Origin: Candidatus Doudnabacteria bacterium RIFCSPHIGHO2_02_FULL_42_25
Lineage (GTDB): Bacteria > Patescibacteria > Doudnabacteria > UBA920 > O2-02-FULL-48-8
Assembly: GCA_001777665.1 (NCBI GenBank)
Contig: MFEQ01000005.1
Coordinates: 1 to 64,000 of the forward strand
Direction of reading: 5' to 3'
DNA: 64,000 nt
Shown in pieces: positions 16,801-24,937 of the stretch. The notes under the pieces were generated by a model that was not told the origin of the DNA, ran no database searches, and worked only from the letters and a program-made list of their open reading frames with translations. A program made the position numbers and the translations under genes. Every line of letters begins with the position of its first letter. The stretch's first letter is position 1.

Positions 16801-17223
16801 ATGGCTAAAAAAGTTAAGACAATTGTTAAAATACAACTTCAGGCAGGGAAAGCAACACCTAGCCAACAAACAGGTACTGCATTAGGACCTCACGGCATTA
16901 ACATTGGTCAATTTTTGAAAGAATTCAATGAGAAGACTGGAGCCATGGGTGATATTGTCGTTCCAGCCGAGATTACTATTTTCGAAGATCGGTCCTACAC
17001 TTTTATTCTTAAAACTCCTCCCGCCTCGATTTTGATTGGAAAGGCAGCAGGTATAGCTAAGGGTTCAGGAGATCCGTTGAAGAATAAAGTTGGTAGTATT
17101 ACGAAAGCCCAACTCCGAGCAATTGCCGAACAAAAACTTCCTGATTTGAACGCCAATGACCTCGAAGCCGCAGAAAAGATTGTCGCCGGTACCGCACGCT
17201 CAATGGGAGTGGAGATTAAATAA
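16801..17223 (+). CDS. rplK: 50S ribosomal protein L11
   Basis: 140 residues, full length. Typical L11 segments: KLQLQAGKA-type start (IVKIQLQAGKATP), TALGPHGINIGQFLKEFN, TPPASILIGKAAG, and a C-terminal rRNA-binding domain ending GTARSMGVEI. It forms the GTPase-associated centre with rRNA. Confidence 0.97.
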   Translation: MAKKVKTIVKIQLQAGKATPSQQTGTALGPHGINIGQFLKEFNEKTGAMGDIVVPAEITIFEDRSYTFILKTPPASILIGKAAGIAKGSGDPLKNKVGSITKAQLRAIAEQKLPDLNANDLEAAEKIVAGTARSMGVEIK

Positions 17224-17224
17224 C

Positions 17225-17857
17225 ATGAACAAAAGATTTGCAGCGGCTCAAAAAGAAATAGACGTAACCAAGCAATATTCAGTTGAAGAAGCTGTTGCTT
17301 TGGCTAAAAAAACTTCTACCACCAAATTTGTCGGTAATATAGAGGTCCACGTTCGAACTGGTATTGACCCGAAAAAATCAGATCAGCTTATTCGGTCCAC
17401 CGTGACTCTTCCGCACGGAACTGGAAAGATCAAGAAAGTCGCAGTATTTAAAGGTACAGAAGGTGAGCTTTTGATTAAGAAAATCAAAGAAACCGGTCAA
17501 ATTGACTTTGATATAGCTGTCGCTGATCCAGCTATTATGCCAAAATTGGCAGTGATAGCAAAAATTTTGGGTCCAAAAGGGTTGATGCCAAATCCTAAAT
17601 CGGGAACAGTGACTGCGGATACTGATAAAGCTGTTAAGGAATTTGCCGCTGGTAGAACAGAATTTAAGAATGATGATTCTGGTAATATTCATATGCTTTT
17701 GGGTAAATCCAATTTCTCCGATGAGCAAATTGTTGCTAACTATAAATCATTCATGGATGCACTCCATTCCAATAAACCAGCTGGATTGAAGAAAGAGTAT
17801 ATCGTTTCAGTAACACTGAATTCTTCCATGGGCCCTGGTATTAAAGTAAAAATCTAG
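17225..17857 (+). CDS. rplA: 50S ribosomal protein L1
   Basis: 210 residues from the ATG at 17225, one base after the rplK stop codon (an open frame extends upstream inside rplK but lacks a better start). L1 signatures: TTKFVGNIEVHVRTGIDPKKSDQ, VTLPHGTGK, and GPKGLMPNPKSGTVT. L1 forms the mobile stalk near the E site and can bind its own mRNA. rplJ-rplL, which usually follow, are not in the window. Confidence 0.96.
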   Translation: MNKRFAAAQKEIDVTKQYSVEEAVALAKKTSTTKFVGNIEVHVRTGIDPKKSDQLIRSTVTLPHGTGKIKKVAVFKGTEGELLIKKIKETGQIDFDIAVADPAIMPKLAVIAKILGPKGLMPNPKSGTVTADTDKAVKEFAAGRTEFKNDDSGNIHMLLGKSNFSDEQIVANYKSFMDALHSNKPAGLKKEYIVSVTLNSSMGPGIKVKI

Positions 17858-17955
17858 TACAATAGTTTTATGTTGATAACTCGGACAAAACAGATCTGGT
17901 CGTCATACGCAGGTTCTACTCTAGGCTACTAGGGTTATTCGCTTTTCCAAACAAA

Positions 17956-17980
17956 GCTGCCCTAGTCGGGCAGTTTTTTT
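17956..17980 (+). terminator. Terminator between rplA and the AlkB-like gene
   Basis: Stem ctgccc/gggcag (17957-17973), loop tagtc, then seven T. The 98 bases before it (17858-17955) hold several short complementary segments (gac…gtc, ctctagg…ctactaggg) and a TACAAT box at 17858-17863. They may be a structured leader RNA, but I cannot assign a class. Confidence 0.85.
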
Positions 17981-17993
17981 GTAGGGAGGAATA

Positions 17994-18602
17994 ATGTACA
18001 CCAATAGAATGCAATCAGAACAAACGCTGCAAACCGTCATCGTCGATGACGTGGCTCTGTTTCCCTTGTTTGTTCCCGAAGGGTTACAGCAAAGGCTCCT
18101 TCGTGAATTTGAAGGGCTGTCGTTTAAAGATCCCGAAGCTCCACAGTGTAAGCTTGTACGACAGGATTTCGATAAGGTTCAACTTAACGAAATTCCACAT
18201 GACATGCCTGCACTCGATGAACTGGACGAACTTGTGCAGAATTTTGTTCAACTTGGCACAGGCGTTGAACCAAATCTTTCGAAATGGTTTCCGAACGAAA
18301 TCGTTATACAACGCTACACTTCAGCCGGTCACATTACAGGTCACAAGGATTCAAAGAAACACCGGCTTCTGGTCGCGATCGTCAACCTCGCAGGCTCTTG
18401 TCATTTTGACATTCTTACCTGTCGAGACGGTCAACCTGTGATTCGACTTACACCCAAAGCAGGAGACTTAATCCTGATGAAGGCAAGCGGATTGCTGTCA
18501 GACCAAGTCGATGATCGACCCTTTCATCAGGTTTCAGGAAACTTGGACGAAAGTGTCCGGTACCGTATTTCCGTTGGTTTTCGTTGTTCTAGCTTGACCT
18601 GA
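17994..18602 (+). CDS. AlkB-like 2-oxoglutarate/Fe(II) dioxygenase
   Basis: 202 residues. The second half follows the AlkB double-stranded beta-helix pattern: IQRYTSAGHITGHKDSKKH with the iron ligands H117 and D119, the distal ligand H178 (RPFHQV), and the 2-oxoglutarate-binding arginines in RYRISVGFR (189-197); the LTPKAGDLILM strand precedes the distal His. AlkB enzymes reverse alkylation damage on nucleic acids or proteins, but the substrate here is unknown. The ATG follows GGGAGGA (17984-17990). G+C-rich, single-gene island with its own terminator. Confidence 0.72.
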   Translation: MYTNRMQSEQTLQTVIVDDVALFPLFVPEGLQQRLLREFEGLSFKDPEAPQCKLVRQDFDKVQLNEIPHDMPALDELDELVQNFVQLGTGVEPNLSKWFPNEIVIQRYTSAGHITGHKDSKKHRLLVAIVNLAGSCHFDILTCRDGQPVIRLTPKAGDLILMKASGLLSDQVDDRPFHQVSGNLDESVRYRISVGFRCSSLT

Positions 18603-18630
18603 TGTTCAGCAGGCTAGTTCTTTTCTTTTT
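18589..18630 (+). terminator. Probable terminator of the AlkB-like gene
   Basis: Outer stem ctagc/gctag with an inner ctga/tcag, overlapping the stop codon, then ttcttttcttttt. Confidence 0.6.
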
Positions 18631-18668
18631 CATGAAATTTTTGCTATTATACTTTAGAACTAACAAAT

Positions 18669-19226
18669 ATGATTTTATCTGACACAGACATCAAGACGAA
18701 ACTTGATACCAATGAAATAAAAATCGATCCCATGCCCAACCTGGCAGAGGCCTTAGGTACTGTTTCTGTGGATTTGCGTTTAGGCAATGACTTCATTTTA
18801 TACAGAAGTACTTCGCATTCGGTTATCGACGCTCGAGATAAAAAAATCCCTGATGGGATTGAAGAAAAAATTTCTGTCGCTGAAGATGGAGATTTCGTCA
18901 TTCGTCCTAGAGACTTCGTTTTAGGCTCGACTTTAGAAAAAATTGAATTACCAGCCTCTATCGCAGGACGATTGGAAGGGAAGTCTTCTTTGGGTAGACT
19001 TGGTTTAGTGATTCACTCAACTGCAGGAAAAGTCGACCCTGGGTTTAAGGGCAATTTGGTTTTAGAGATTACAAATATTGGGACTGTCCCAATAGTCCTC
19101 CATCCTGGAATGCGGATTTGCCAGTTGTTGTTTGAGCAGCTTAGCAGCCCCACTTCTAAACCCTACGTCGAACGAGATGATTCAAAGTACAAAAATCAGG
19201 ATAAAACCGTTGGTAGTATTTTATGA
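18669..19226 (+). CDS. dcd: dCTP deaminase
   Basis: 185 residues, trimeric dUTPase-like fold. The core motif GKSSLGRLGLVIHSTAGKVDPGFKGNLVLEI contains the conserved Ser-Ser-Arg and catalytic Glu. It converts dCTP to dUTP, or to dUMP if bifunctional, which feeds thyA three genes on. A TATACT-like -10 box lies about 15 bases before the ATG, without ribosome site. The stop overlaps the tmk start by four bases (ATGA). Confidence 0.93.
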   Translation: MILSDTDIKTKLDTNEIKIDPMPNLAEALGTVSVDLRLGNDFILYRSTSHSVIDARDKKIPDGIEEKISVAEDGDFVIRPRDFVLGSTLEKIELPASIAGRLEGKSSLGRLGLVIHSTAGKVDPGFKGNLVLEITNIGTVPIVLHPGMRICQLLFEQLSSPTSKPYVERDDSKYKNQDKTVGSIL

Positions 19227-19891
19227 AAGGGAAATTGATCGTAGTGGATGGGACAGATGGATCAGGGAAAAGCACTCAAACGCAACTGCTGTATCGGAGG
19301 TTAAAGAAGCAGCGGATAAAAACAGCTTTTCTGGACATCCCGATTTATAATAGTTTTACAGGAGAATTAGTCGCGCGTTATCTTCGAAATGACTTTGGAA
19401 GAATCGATGCCTACCTAGCTGCAACACTGTATGCTGTGAATCGATTTGAGGCAAAAGATAAAATAGTTAAATGGCTGAGAGAAGGCTATGTCGTAGTGCT
19501 AAATAGGTATGTCACGGCAAATTTGATCCACCAATCAGCGAATCTGGACAAAAAAGATCGAGAGAAGTTTAAAAAGTGGATTTCAAAATTAGAATATGAA
19601 GTTTTTGGGTTGCCAAAACCAGATCTGGTTTTGTTTATAAACATGCCTGTCGAGATAGCGATAGAGATGATTCAAAATAAATCCGCGAAAGATAGGAAAT
19701 ATCTGGCGGGTGCCAAGAAAGATTTACTCGAAAGCGATTTGCTCCACCAAAAAGAGTCCCTACGCGAGGTAATAAAGACAGCCAAGGGCATGAAAGTTGC
19801 AAAAATTATTGATGCAACGATAAAGGGTGAATTAAAGCCAAAGCAAGTAATTGCTAATGAAATATGGAAGGAAGTCCATGCCATCATTTGA
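19223..19891 (+). CDS. tmk: Thymidylate kinase
   Basis: 222 residues. P-loop VDGTDGSGKSTQ (about 7-18), DR(Y)-type motif in LNRYVTANLIHQSANL, and PKPDLVLFINMPVEIA. It makes dTDP from dTMP. Translationally coupled to dcd upstream and to the CYTH gene downstream. Confidence 0.93.
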   Translation: MKGKLIVVDGTDGSGKSTQTQLLYRRLKKQRIKTAFLDIPIYNSFTGELVARYLRNDFGRIDAYLAATLYAVNRFEAKDKIVKWLREGYVVVLNRYVTANLIHQSANLDKKDREKFKKWISKLEYEVFGLPKPDLVLFINMPVEIAIEMIQNKSAKDRKYLAGAKKDLLESDLLHQKESLREVIKTAKGMKVAKIIDATIKGELKPKQVIANEIWKEVHAII

Positions 19892-20525
19892 AATAGAAAT
19901 TAAAAGCTTACTCGGAAGCAAAGAAAACGCAGATAAGCTTTTGGATAATTTAAAAAAAGATCCATCTTTTCAGGCGCACGGTACTCATAAGCAATTAAAT
20001 CATTACTTCATCCCAGGAGATTTAAATACCTTAGCCCAAAAACTTAACTTAACCATTCCTGATAATATCTTGAATTCAAAAAATTTTTCAGTCCGGACAG
20101 CAGATCGAGACGGTAAGGTCTTGTTTGTAATTAAAGCCACAGTAGACGATACCACGTCAGCTAATGGTACTGCTCGTGCGGAGTTTGAACAAGTAGTTGA
20201 TATGAGTTTGGATCAATTAGACAAAACTCTGCTGGATTCAGGATTTAAATATCAGGCTAAATGGTCTCGGGAGCGACAGGATTTTAAATATAAAGATATG
20301 AGTGTGAGCATTGATAAAAATGCTGGCTATGGTTACCTAGTGGAATTTGAAAAGGTTATAGAAGATCCATCTAAAGCTGATGAAACAAAGACTTTCATAC
20401 GGGACAGTATGCAAGTGCTAGGAGTGGAAGAACTCAAACAAGATCGGTTAGAGCGGATGTTTGCACACTACAATCAAAACTGGCAAGATTATTATGGGAC
20501 TGAAAAAGTATTTAATATTGAATAA
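19878..20525 (+). CDS. CYTH-domain (triphosphate tunnel) protein
   Basis: 215 residues from the ATG at 19878, which overlaps the end of tmk by 14 bases. The N-terminal EIEIK (residues 5-9) is the ExExK signature of the CYTH tunnel fold, followed by SVRTADRDGKVLFVIKAT and ARAEFEQ strands with alternating charged residues. Family members hydrolyse inorganic or nucleoside triphosphates or make cAMP. The position among nucleotide enzymes suggests a triphosphatase (inference). Confidence 0.8.
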   Translation: MPSFEIEIKSLLGSKENADKLLDNLKKDPSFQAHGTHKQLNHYFIPGDLNTLAQKLNLTIPDNILNSKNFSVRTADRDGKVLFVIKATVDDTTSANGTARAEFEQVVDMSLDQLDKTLLDSGFKYQAKWSRERQDFKYKDMSVSIDKNAGYGYLVEFEKVIEDPSKADETKTFIRDSMQVLGVEELKQDRLERMFAHYNQNWQDYYGTEKVFNIE

Positions 20526-20980
20526 TGTATAATCACGAACCAGAAAACTACACCTGTCCTTTCTGTATTTATGTTTCGGATTCCAAATTTAAATATTTGG
20601 TTTACAAAGATGACTACTTGAGTGCATTTATTTCCTCTGCCATGTGGCCTCATAACCCTGGTATAGTCATCATCATCCCGAACAAGCATATCGAGAATAT
20701 CTATGATATGCCAGATAGTCTCCTGGCCGAAACGCACATTTTAGCGAAAAAGCTAGCTCTAGCTATGAAAATCGCTTACAGATGTCACGGTGTAAGTATC
20801 CGTCAGCACAACGAGCCTGCTGGAAATCAGGAAGTTATGCATTATCATTTCCAAATCATTCCTAGGTATAATAATGATGACCTTTATATCAATCACAGGA
20901 AAAAAAGTGACATTCTAAATGATGAACGTCTACGATTTGCAAGCTTATTAAAAGAGCAATTAAAAAGTGATGCAAACTAA
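20525..20980 (+). CDS. HIT-family nucleotide hydrolase
   Basis: 151 residues. CPFC near the N-terminus (a zinc pair), the HIT core with PHNPGIVIIIPNKHIENIYDM, QHNEPAGNQEVMHYHFQIIPRY. The HxHxH-type triad appears as MHYHF. Such proteins cleave dinucleoside polyphosphates or adenylylated compounds. The start overlaps the previous stop by one base (TAATG). Confidence 0.9.
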   Translation: MYNHEPENYTCPFCIYVSDSKFKYLVYKDDYLSAFISSAMWPHNPGIVIIIPNKHIENIYDMPDSLLAETHILAKKLALAMKIAYRCHGVSIRQHNEPAGNQEVMHYHFQIIPRYNNDDLYINHRKKSDILNDERLRFASLLKEQLKSDAN

Positions 20981-21920
20981 ACACCCAGAGTATCAATACT
21001 TAGATTTACTCAAACAAATCCTGGACAAGGGATTTCGTAAAGTTGATCGTGGGACAGGGGATGCTTCTTACAGTATTTTCGGTCCACAGATGCGATTTGA
21101 TTTGTCAGAAGGGTTTCCTCTGCTTACCACTAAGAAAGTCTTCTGGAAGGGTGTTGTCGAAGAGTTGTATTGGTTTATGTCAGGTCAGAGCAACGTTTCT
21201 TATCTGACACGAAAAGGAGTCCACATCTGGGATGATTACCCCTATAAAATTTATAGTAAAAAGTATCCAAATCAATTAGCTAAAGAACAGTTTGTCGAAA
21301 AACTAAAAACCGACGATGCTTTTGCCAAAGAACATGGGGAACTTCCTAAAATCTATGGTGAACTTTGGAGGCGTTGGCCTACTCGAACTCCGGGTAGGAC
21401 TGTGGATCAGTTGGGCTGGGCTGTACAAGAACTTAAAGATGACCCAAATGCTCATAATTTGATCGTGAATTCTTGGAACCCTGAGTATCTCTACACCATG
21501 GCAACAAATGAGGATGCAGCGAGGTATCCCATCTGCCACAACATGTATCAGTTCAATGTCATAGATGATAAACTGTCCCTGCATCTCTATCAAAGATCTG
21601 CGGATATGTTTTTGGGTGTACCTTTTAACATCGCATCCTACGCATTGCTGACTATGATTCTAGCTCAAGTCACAGGATATAAACCAGGAGAGTTCATCCA
21701 TTCATTTGGAGACACGCATATTTACGAAAAACACCTCGACGCTGTAAAAGAGCAGCTGCAAAGAACTCCTAATGCATTCCCACGAATTGAATTAGATCCT
21801 TCAGTAAAATCTATCGATGACTTCAAACCAGAATTGGTGAAGTTAATTGATTATAAACCACACGACATGATCAAAGCCGAACTATCAGTTTCGGGTGGAT
21901 TGTACGAGAAAAAACAATGA
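20970..21920 (+). CDS. thyA: Thymidylate synthase
   Basis: 316 residues from the ATG at 20970 (an in-frame GTG lies one codon earlier). Conserved parts: RGTGDASYSIFGPQMRFDLSEGFPLLTTKKV, YGELWRRW, the catalytic Cys in YPICHNMYQF, LYQRSADMFLGVPFNIASYALL and HSFGDTHIYEKH. The usual PPCH at the active site is PICH. It makes dTMP from dUMP with methylene-tetrahydrofolate, and dihydrofolate is recycled by folA two genes on. It overlaps the HIT gene by 11 bases. Confidence 0.96.
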   Translation: MQTKHPEYQYLDLLKQILDKGFRKVDRGTGDASYSIFGPQMRFDLSEGFPLLTTKKVFWKGVVEELYWFMSGQSNVSYLTRKGVHIWDDYPYKIYSKKYPNQLAKEQFVEKLKTDDAFAKEHGELPKIYGELWRRWPTRTPGRTVDQLGWAVQELKDDPNAHNLIVNSWNPEYLYTMATNEDAARYPICHNMYQFNVIDDKLSLHLYQRSADMFLGVPFNIASYALLTMILAQVTGYKPGEFIHSFGDTHIYEKHLDAVKEQLQRTPNAFPRIELDPSVKSIDDFKPELVKLIDYKPHDMIKAELSVSGGLYEKKQ

Positions 21921-22327
21921 AGTCTGGTGCCGGTATTCTAGCTATAAAAGACGGAAAGATTTTACTAGTTAAGGCTGGCATAAAATCTTTACAAAAGGAT
22001 GGCTCCATCGCGTTCCCGGGCGGACACATCGATCCAGGAGAAACTCCAGAGATCACAGCTAAAAGGGAATTTACAGAAGAAACTGGATTATTAGCAAATA
22101 ACCTCATTGATTTTCCTGGTAATTACGTCCAAGCATCTGTAGAAAGAAAAGACGGTTGGGTAGATTTTTCTTTCAAGGTCTTTCTTTGCACCAATGTCTC
22201 TGGAGAATTGCAGGCGTCCGAAGAAACCGAACCTTTTTGGTTAGACTTAGAAGAAGCTAGAAAAATGAATCTGTATGGCAAGAATAACGAAATCTTAGAA
22301 GCGGCAATTAAATTTTTACGAGGGTGA
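21917..22327 (+). CDS. Nudix hydrolase
   Basis: 136 residues with a full Nudix box, GGHIDPGETPEITAKREFTEETGL (about 35-58). Likely nucleotide-pool cleaning, MutT style; substrate not deducible. Start overlaps thyA by four bases. The stop codon sits in the loop of an 8-bp hairpin (tacgaggg/ccctcgta, about 22317-22335). Confidence 0.92.
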   Translation: MKSGAGILAIKDGKILLVKAGIKSLQKDGSIAFPGGHIDPGETPEITAKREFTEETGLLANNLIDFPGNYVQASVERKDGWVDFSFKVFLCTNVSGELQASEETEPFWLDLEEARKMNLYGKNNEILEAAIKFLRG

Positions 22328-22349
22328 CCCTCGTAGTCTAATAAATAGC

Positions 22350-22829
22350 ATGAAATTAATCCTAATAGCTGCTGTAGCGAAAAATAGAGTGATTGGGAGT
22401 CACAATGCTCTTCCGTGGTACATCAAAGAAGATCTGAAACATTTCAAAGATAAAACTGTAGGCAAAACTGTGCTCATGGGTAAAAACACTTTTGACTCTA
22501 TTATGAACAGGATAGGTAAACCATTGCCTGAAAGAGTCAATGTCGTAATTACGAGACAGACGGATTGGCAAGCGCCGACCGATGTAATAGTGTATCATAA
22601 TATTGAAGACGCCTTGAATGGATTAAAAGATACACCAGAAGTAATGGTTGCGGGGGGAGGACAGATCTTCAATCAGCTTATTGATAAAGCAGACAAACTG
22701 ATTCTGACCGAGGTTCATAAAAAAGTTGATGGTGATGTCTTCTTTCCAGAAGTGGACAAAAATCTCTGGAAAGAAATGGAGCGCGAAGACCACGAGGAAT
22801 TTTCATTCGTCGAATATGAAAGAGTTTAA
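22350..22829 (+). CDS. folA: Dihydrofolate reductase
   Basis: 159 residues. IAAVAKNRVIGSHNALPWYIKEDLKHFK, VLMGKNTFDSI, LPERVNVVITR and VAGGGQIFNQLI are typical DHFR segments, with the conserved acidic active-site residue in the DLKHF helix. It regenerates tetrahydrofolate for thyA. Confidence 0.96.
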   Translation: MKLILIAAVAKNRVIGSHNALPWYIKEDLKHFKDKTVGKTVLMGKNTFDSIMNRIGKPLPERVNVVITRQTDWQAPTDVIVYHNIEDALNGLKDTPEVMVAGGGQIFNQLIDKADKLILTEVHKKVDGDVFFPEVDKNLWKEMEREDHEEFSFVEYERV

Positions 22830-22847
22830 AATTTAATATTAAGTGGC

Positions 22848-22887
22848 TTGTCGCAAAAACAATGTAATTACCCAAAATTTGCGACAA
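22848..22887. promoter_or_regulatory. 40-bp dyad, copy 1
   Basis: ttgtcgcaaaaa and its inverted form ttgcgacaa flank a gtaattac core. The same 40-bp arrangement occurs at 49059-49098. Here it ends nine bases before the HD gene start. It may be an operator or a minimal mobile repeat. Confidence 0.7.
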
Positions 22888-22896
22888 TACAAATTT

Positions 22897-23484
22897 ATGA
22901 CGAATAGAGATATTGATTTCTTATACGAGATTGGATCATTGAGGAACGTGCCTAGAGGCTGGCGGCAGCATTTGGGTTTTGATGTTGCATCAGATTTGGA
23001 ACACACAATCCGATTGATTTGGATAGCACTGATTATTTCAAGAATGGAAAAAGCTGGTGATGAAAATAAAATTATCAAAATGGCACTCGTCCATGACGTA
23101 GCTGAAACTAGAACTTCAGATCTAAGCTATGTCCAGAAAGTTTACGTTAAAGCAGACGAGAGCAAAGCAGCTGATGATATGTTTGACGGAACAAGCGTTG
23201 CTGATTATCGCCACATCATAGAAGAATATGAAAAGCGAGATAGTATAGAAGCCAAGATCGTTAAAGATGCAGATAATTTAGATATTGATTTAGAACTAAA
23301 AGAAATCGAAGAACTTGGATCTAAATTGCCTGGAAAGTGGGCAACAAACCGAAAATTAGTCAGGGATGAAAAACTTTATACTCAATCTGCAAAAAAACTT
23401 TGGGAACAAATCCAATCCAGCGACCCAAGCGAGTGGCATATGAAAAGTAATAAGTGGCTCAAGGACCCAAATGCTGGAAAATAA
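22897..23484 (+). CDS. HD-domain phosphohydrolase, YfbR-like
   Basis: 195 residues from the ATG at 22897; an upstream GTG would read through the dyad repeat and is rejected. Metal ligands: E-H in SDLEHTIRL, H-D in MALVHDVAE, and a late Asp in VKDADNLDIDLE, the pattern of HD_3/YfbR-type 5'-deoxynucleotidases. A role in deoxynucleotide turnover fits the neighbouring thyA and folA (inference). Confidence 0.82.
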   Translation: MTNRDIDFLYEIGSLRNVPRGWRQHLGFDVASDLEHTIRLIWIALIISRMEKAGDENKIIKMALVHDVAETRTSDLSYVQKVYVKADESKAADDMFDGTSVADYRHIIEEYEKRDSIEAKIVKDADNLDIDLELKEIEELGSKLPGKWATNRKLVRDEKLYTQSAKKLWEQIQSSDPSEWHMKSNKWLKDPNAGK

Positions 23485-23659
23485 TAAAGATTTATTATGG
23501 ACACTTGCATTAGTGCTATTACCGGTAATTCTGTTGATATTTTTTACTTGGAAACGCGAGCTTAACTGGTATAAAAATCCTCCTAAAAAGCTCAGCAAAT
23601 ATCAGGTTGCTATCGTGCTTGTTGTAATGCTTGCGTATTTATTGCTCGTAACCTTATGA
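23471..23659 (+). CDS. Small two-helix membrane protein
   Basis: 62 residues with two predicted helices (about 7-25 and 44-61) and a basic loop, NWYKNPPKKLSKYQ, between them. Overlaps the HD gene by 14 bases and the HAD gene by four. Family unknown; the tight coupling argues that it is real. Confidence 0.55.
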   Translation: MLENNKDLLWTLALVLLPVILLIFFTWKRELNWYKNPPKKLSKYQVAIVLVVMLAYLLLVTL

Positions 23660-24342
23660 TCAAACTGGTTGCTTTTGATTGGAACGGAACTCTTTTAGAT
23701 GATATCGATGGCGGGACGATGGCTGAATCTGCCACGCGACTACACTTTGGATTTAAAGAAACAAACATTGAAGAAATTCGCGATCACTTTATTATCCCGA
23801 TTAAACAATATTGGGTAAATGCTGGATTGAGTCCGGAATTTTTTGATAGTCGCGCTGAAGAGATAGAAGCTGTATATATGCAGCACTACGAACCAGAGGA
23901 AGCAAAAGTCAATCTGAGAGATGGGGCAAAAGATGCTCTTACTTGGTTAAATAACAACTCCATCGAATCGATCATCTTTAGTAATCACATAGTTTCTCAT
24001 ATTGAAATTCAGAATGAAAGGCTTGGGATAAAGCATCTCATCAATCAAATTCTCGCTAGATCTACTAAGAACGATATTACACACACCACGAAAACATTTA
24101 AAGACGAATTGCTAAAAGATTTTGTTAATAGTAAATCCTTAAACCCAAGCGAGGTTATGGTCGTAGGAGATACTATCGAAGAGATTGAGATAGGACAAAA
24201 GTTTGGATATAAAGCAGTAGCTATAACAGGAGGATGGCAAAGTAAAAAAAGACTCAAAGCCGCGGCCCCTGACTATATAATCCATAATCTGATAGAATTA
24301 AAGAATATTATTGAAAATATAGAAATCCATGGAAATATTTAA
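23656..24342 (+). CDS. HAD-family phosphatase
   Basis: 228 residues. Motif I is FDWNGTLLDD, with Asn where many HADs have the second Asp, as in several phosphoglycolate phosphatase-like families. SNH (motif II), a Lys region, and VMVVGDTIEEIEIG (motif IV) are present. Substrate unknown. Confidence 0.88.
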   Translation: MIKLVAFDWNGTLLDDIDGGTMAESATRLHFGFKETNIEEIRDHFIIPIKQYWVNAGLSPEFFDSRAEEIEAVYMQHYEPEEAKVNLRDGAKDALTWLNNNSIESIIFSNHIVSHIEIQNERLGIKHLINQILARSTKNDITHTTKTFKDELLKDFVNSKSLNPSEVMVVGDTIEEIEIGQKFGYKAVAITGGWQSKKRLKAAAPDYIIHNLIELKNIIENIEIHGNI

Positions 24343-24517
24343 AACAATTTTAGGTATATTGCTAGTCATGGCATTTTTTGCTTTTTTCATTCTGTTAAAT
24401 TTCTCTATACACCTCACTTGGCTTTTCGGTAAAAAATCAGTACAACCAATCAACAGAATTATAATATCGATTATTTTACTTTTAGCGATTATTACCATCG
24501 TTTCCTTTATTCTATAA
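24329..24517 (+). CDS. Small two-helix membrane protein
   Basis: 62 residues, two hydrophobic helices (about 3-27 and 42-61) with a basic turn. It overlaps the HAD gene by 14 bases. No family recognised. A 13-codon open frame right after it (24525-24566) is probably meaningless. Confidence 0.5.
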   Translation: MEIFKTILGILLVMAFFAFFILLNFSIHLTWLFGKKSVQPINRIIISIILLLAIITIVSFIL

Positions 24518-24610
24518 CTCATCTATGGAAGACTTAATACGAGAAATTAAAAATTTAAAAGGTTAGATGATATAATTCAAATTATACGAATACTATCCAA
24601 ATGACCCGAA

Positions 24611-24922
24611 ATGGACGAAACTAGAATTGTTGAAAAAGAACTATCATATTTACGTGAAAAGGATATAACAAAAATGAATTCTCAATCATTGTCCGGCAAT
24701 AGATTTGATTTTATTGTGGCTAATAAGATTATTGTCGATTTTAAAGCAAAGGCTTATATCACTAAGGATGATTACAATCAGATGCAAAGATATTTAAAGA
24801 GTGCTAATCTAGAACTAGGAATAATTGTAAACATGCGTAATTATAACCTCAGACCAAAACGAATTCTAAATTCTGATTACACTCCTGCTTCGGATAATTC
24901 GGATGGTCATTCGGGTCATTAG
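24611..24922 (+). CDS. GxxExxY-family protein, N-terminally short
   Basis: 103 residues. The core FDFIVANKIIVDFKAKAYITKDDYNQMQRYLKSANLELGIIVNM…RPKRILN matches the GxxExxY (PD-(D/E)XK family 3) proteins: D and K in DFI…VDFKA are the nuclease-like acids and lysine. The usual N-terminal GxxExxY helix is not present, so it may be truncated. A perfect 11-base inverted repeat lies exactly at its borders (24600-24610 and 24910-24920). A TATAAT box is at 24571. Confidence 0.65.
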   Translation: MDETRIVEKELSYLREKDITKMNSQSLSGNRFDFIVANKIIVDFKAKAYITKDDYNQMQRYLKSANLELGIIVNMRNYNLRPKRILNSDYTPASDNSDGHSGH

Positions 24923-24937
24923 GATTAAATCAAAACT

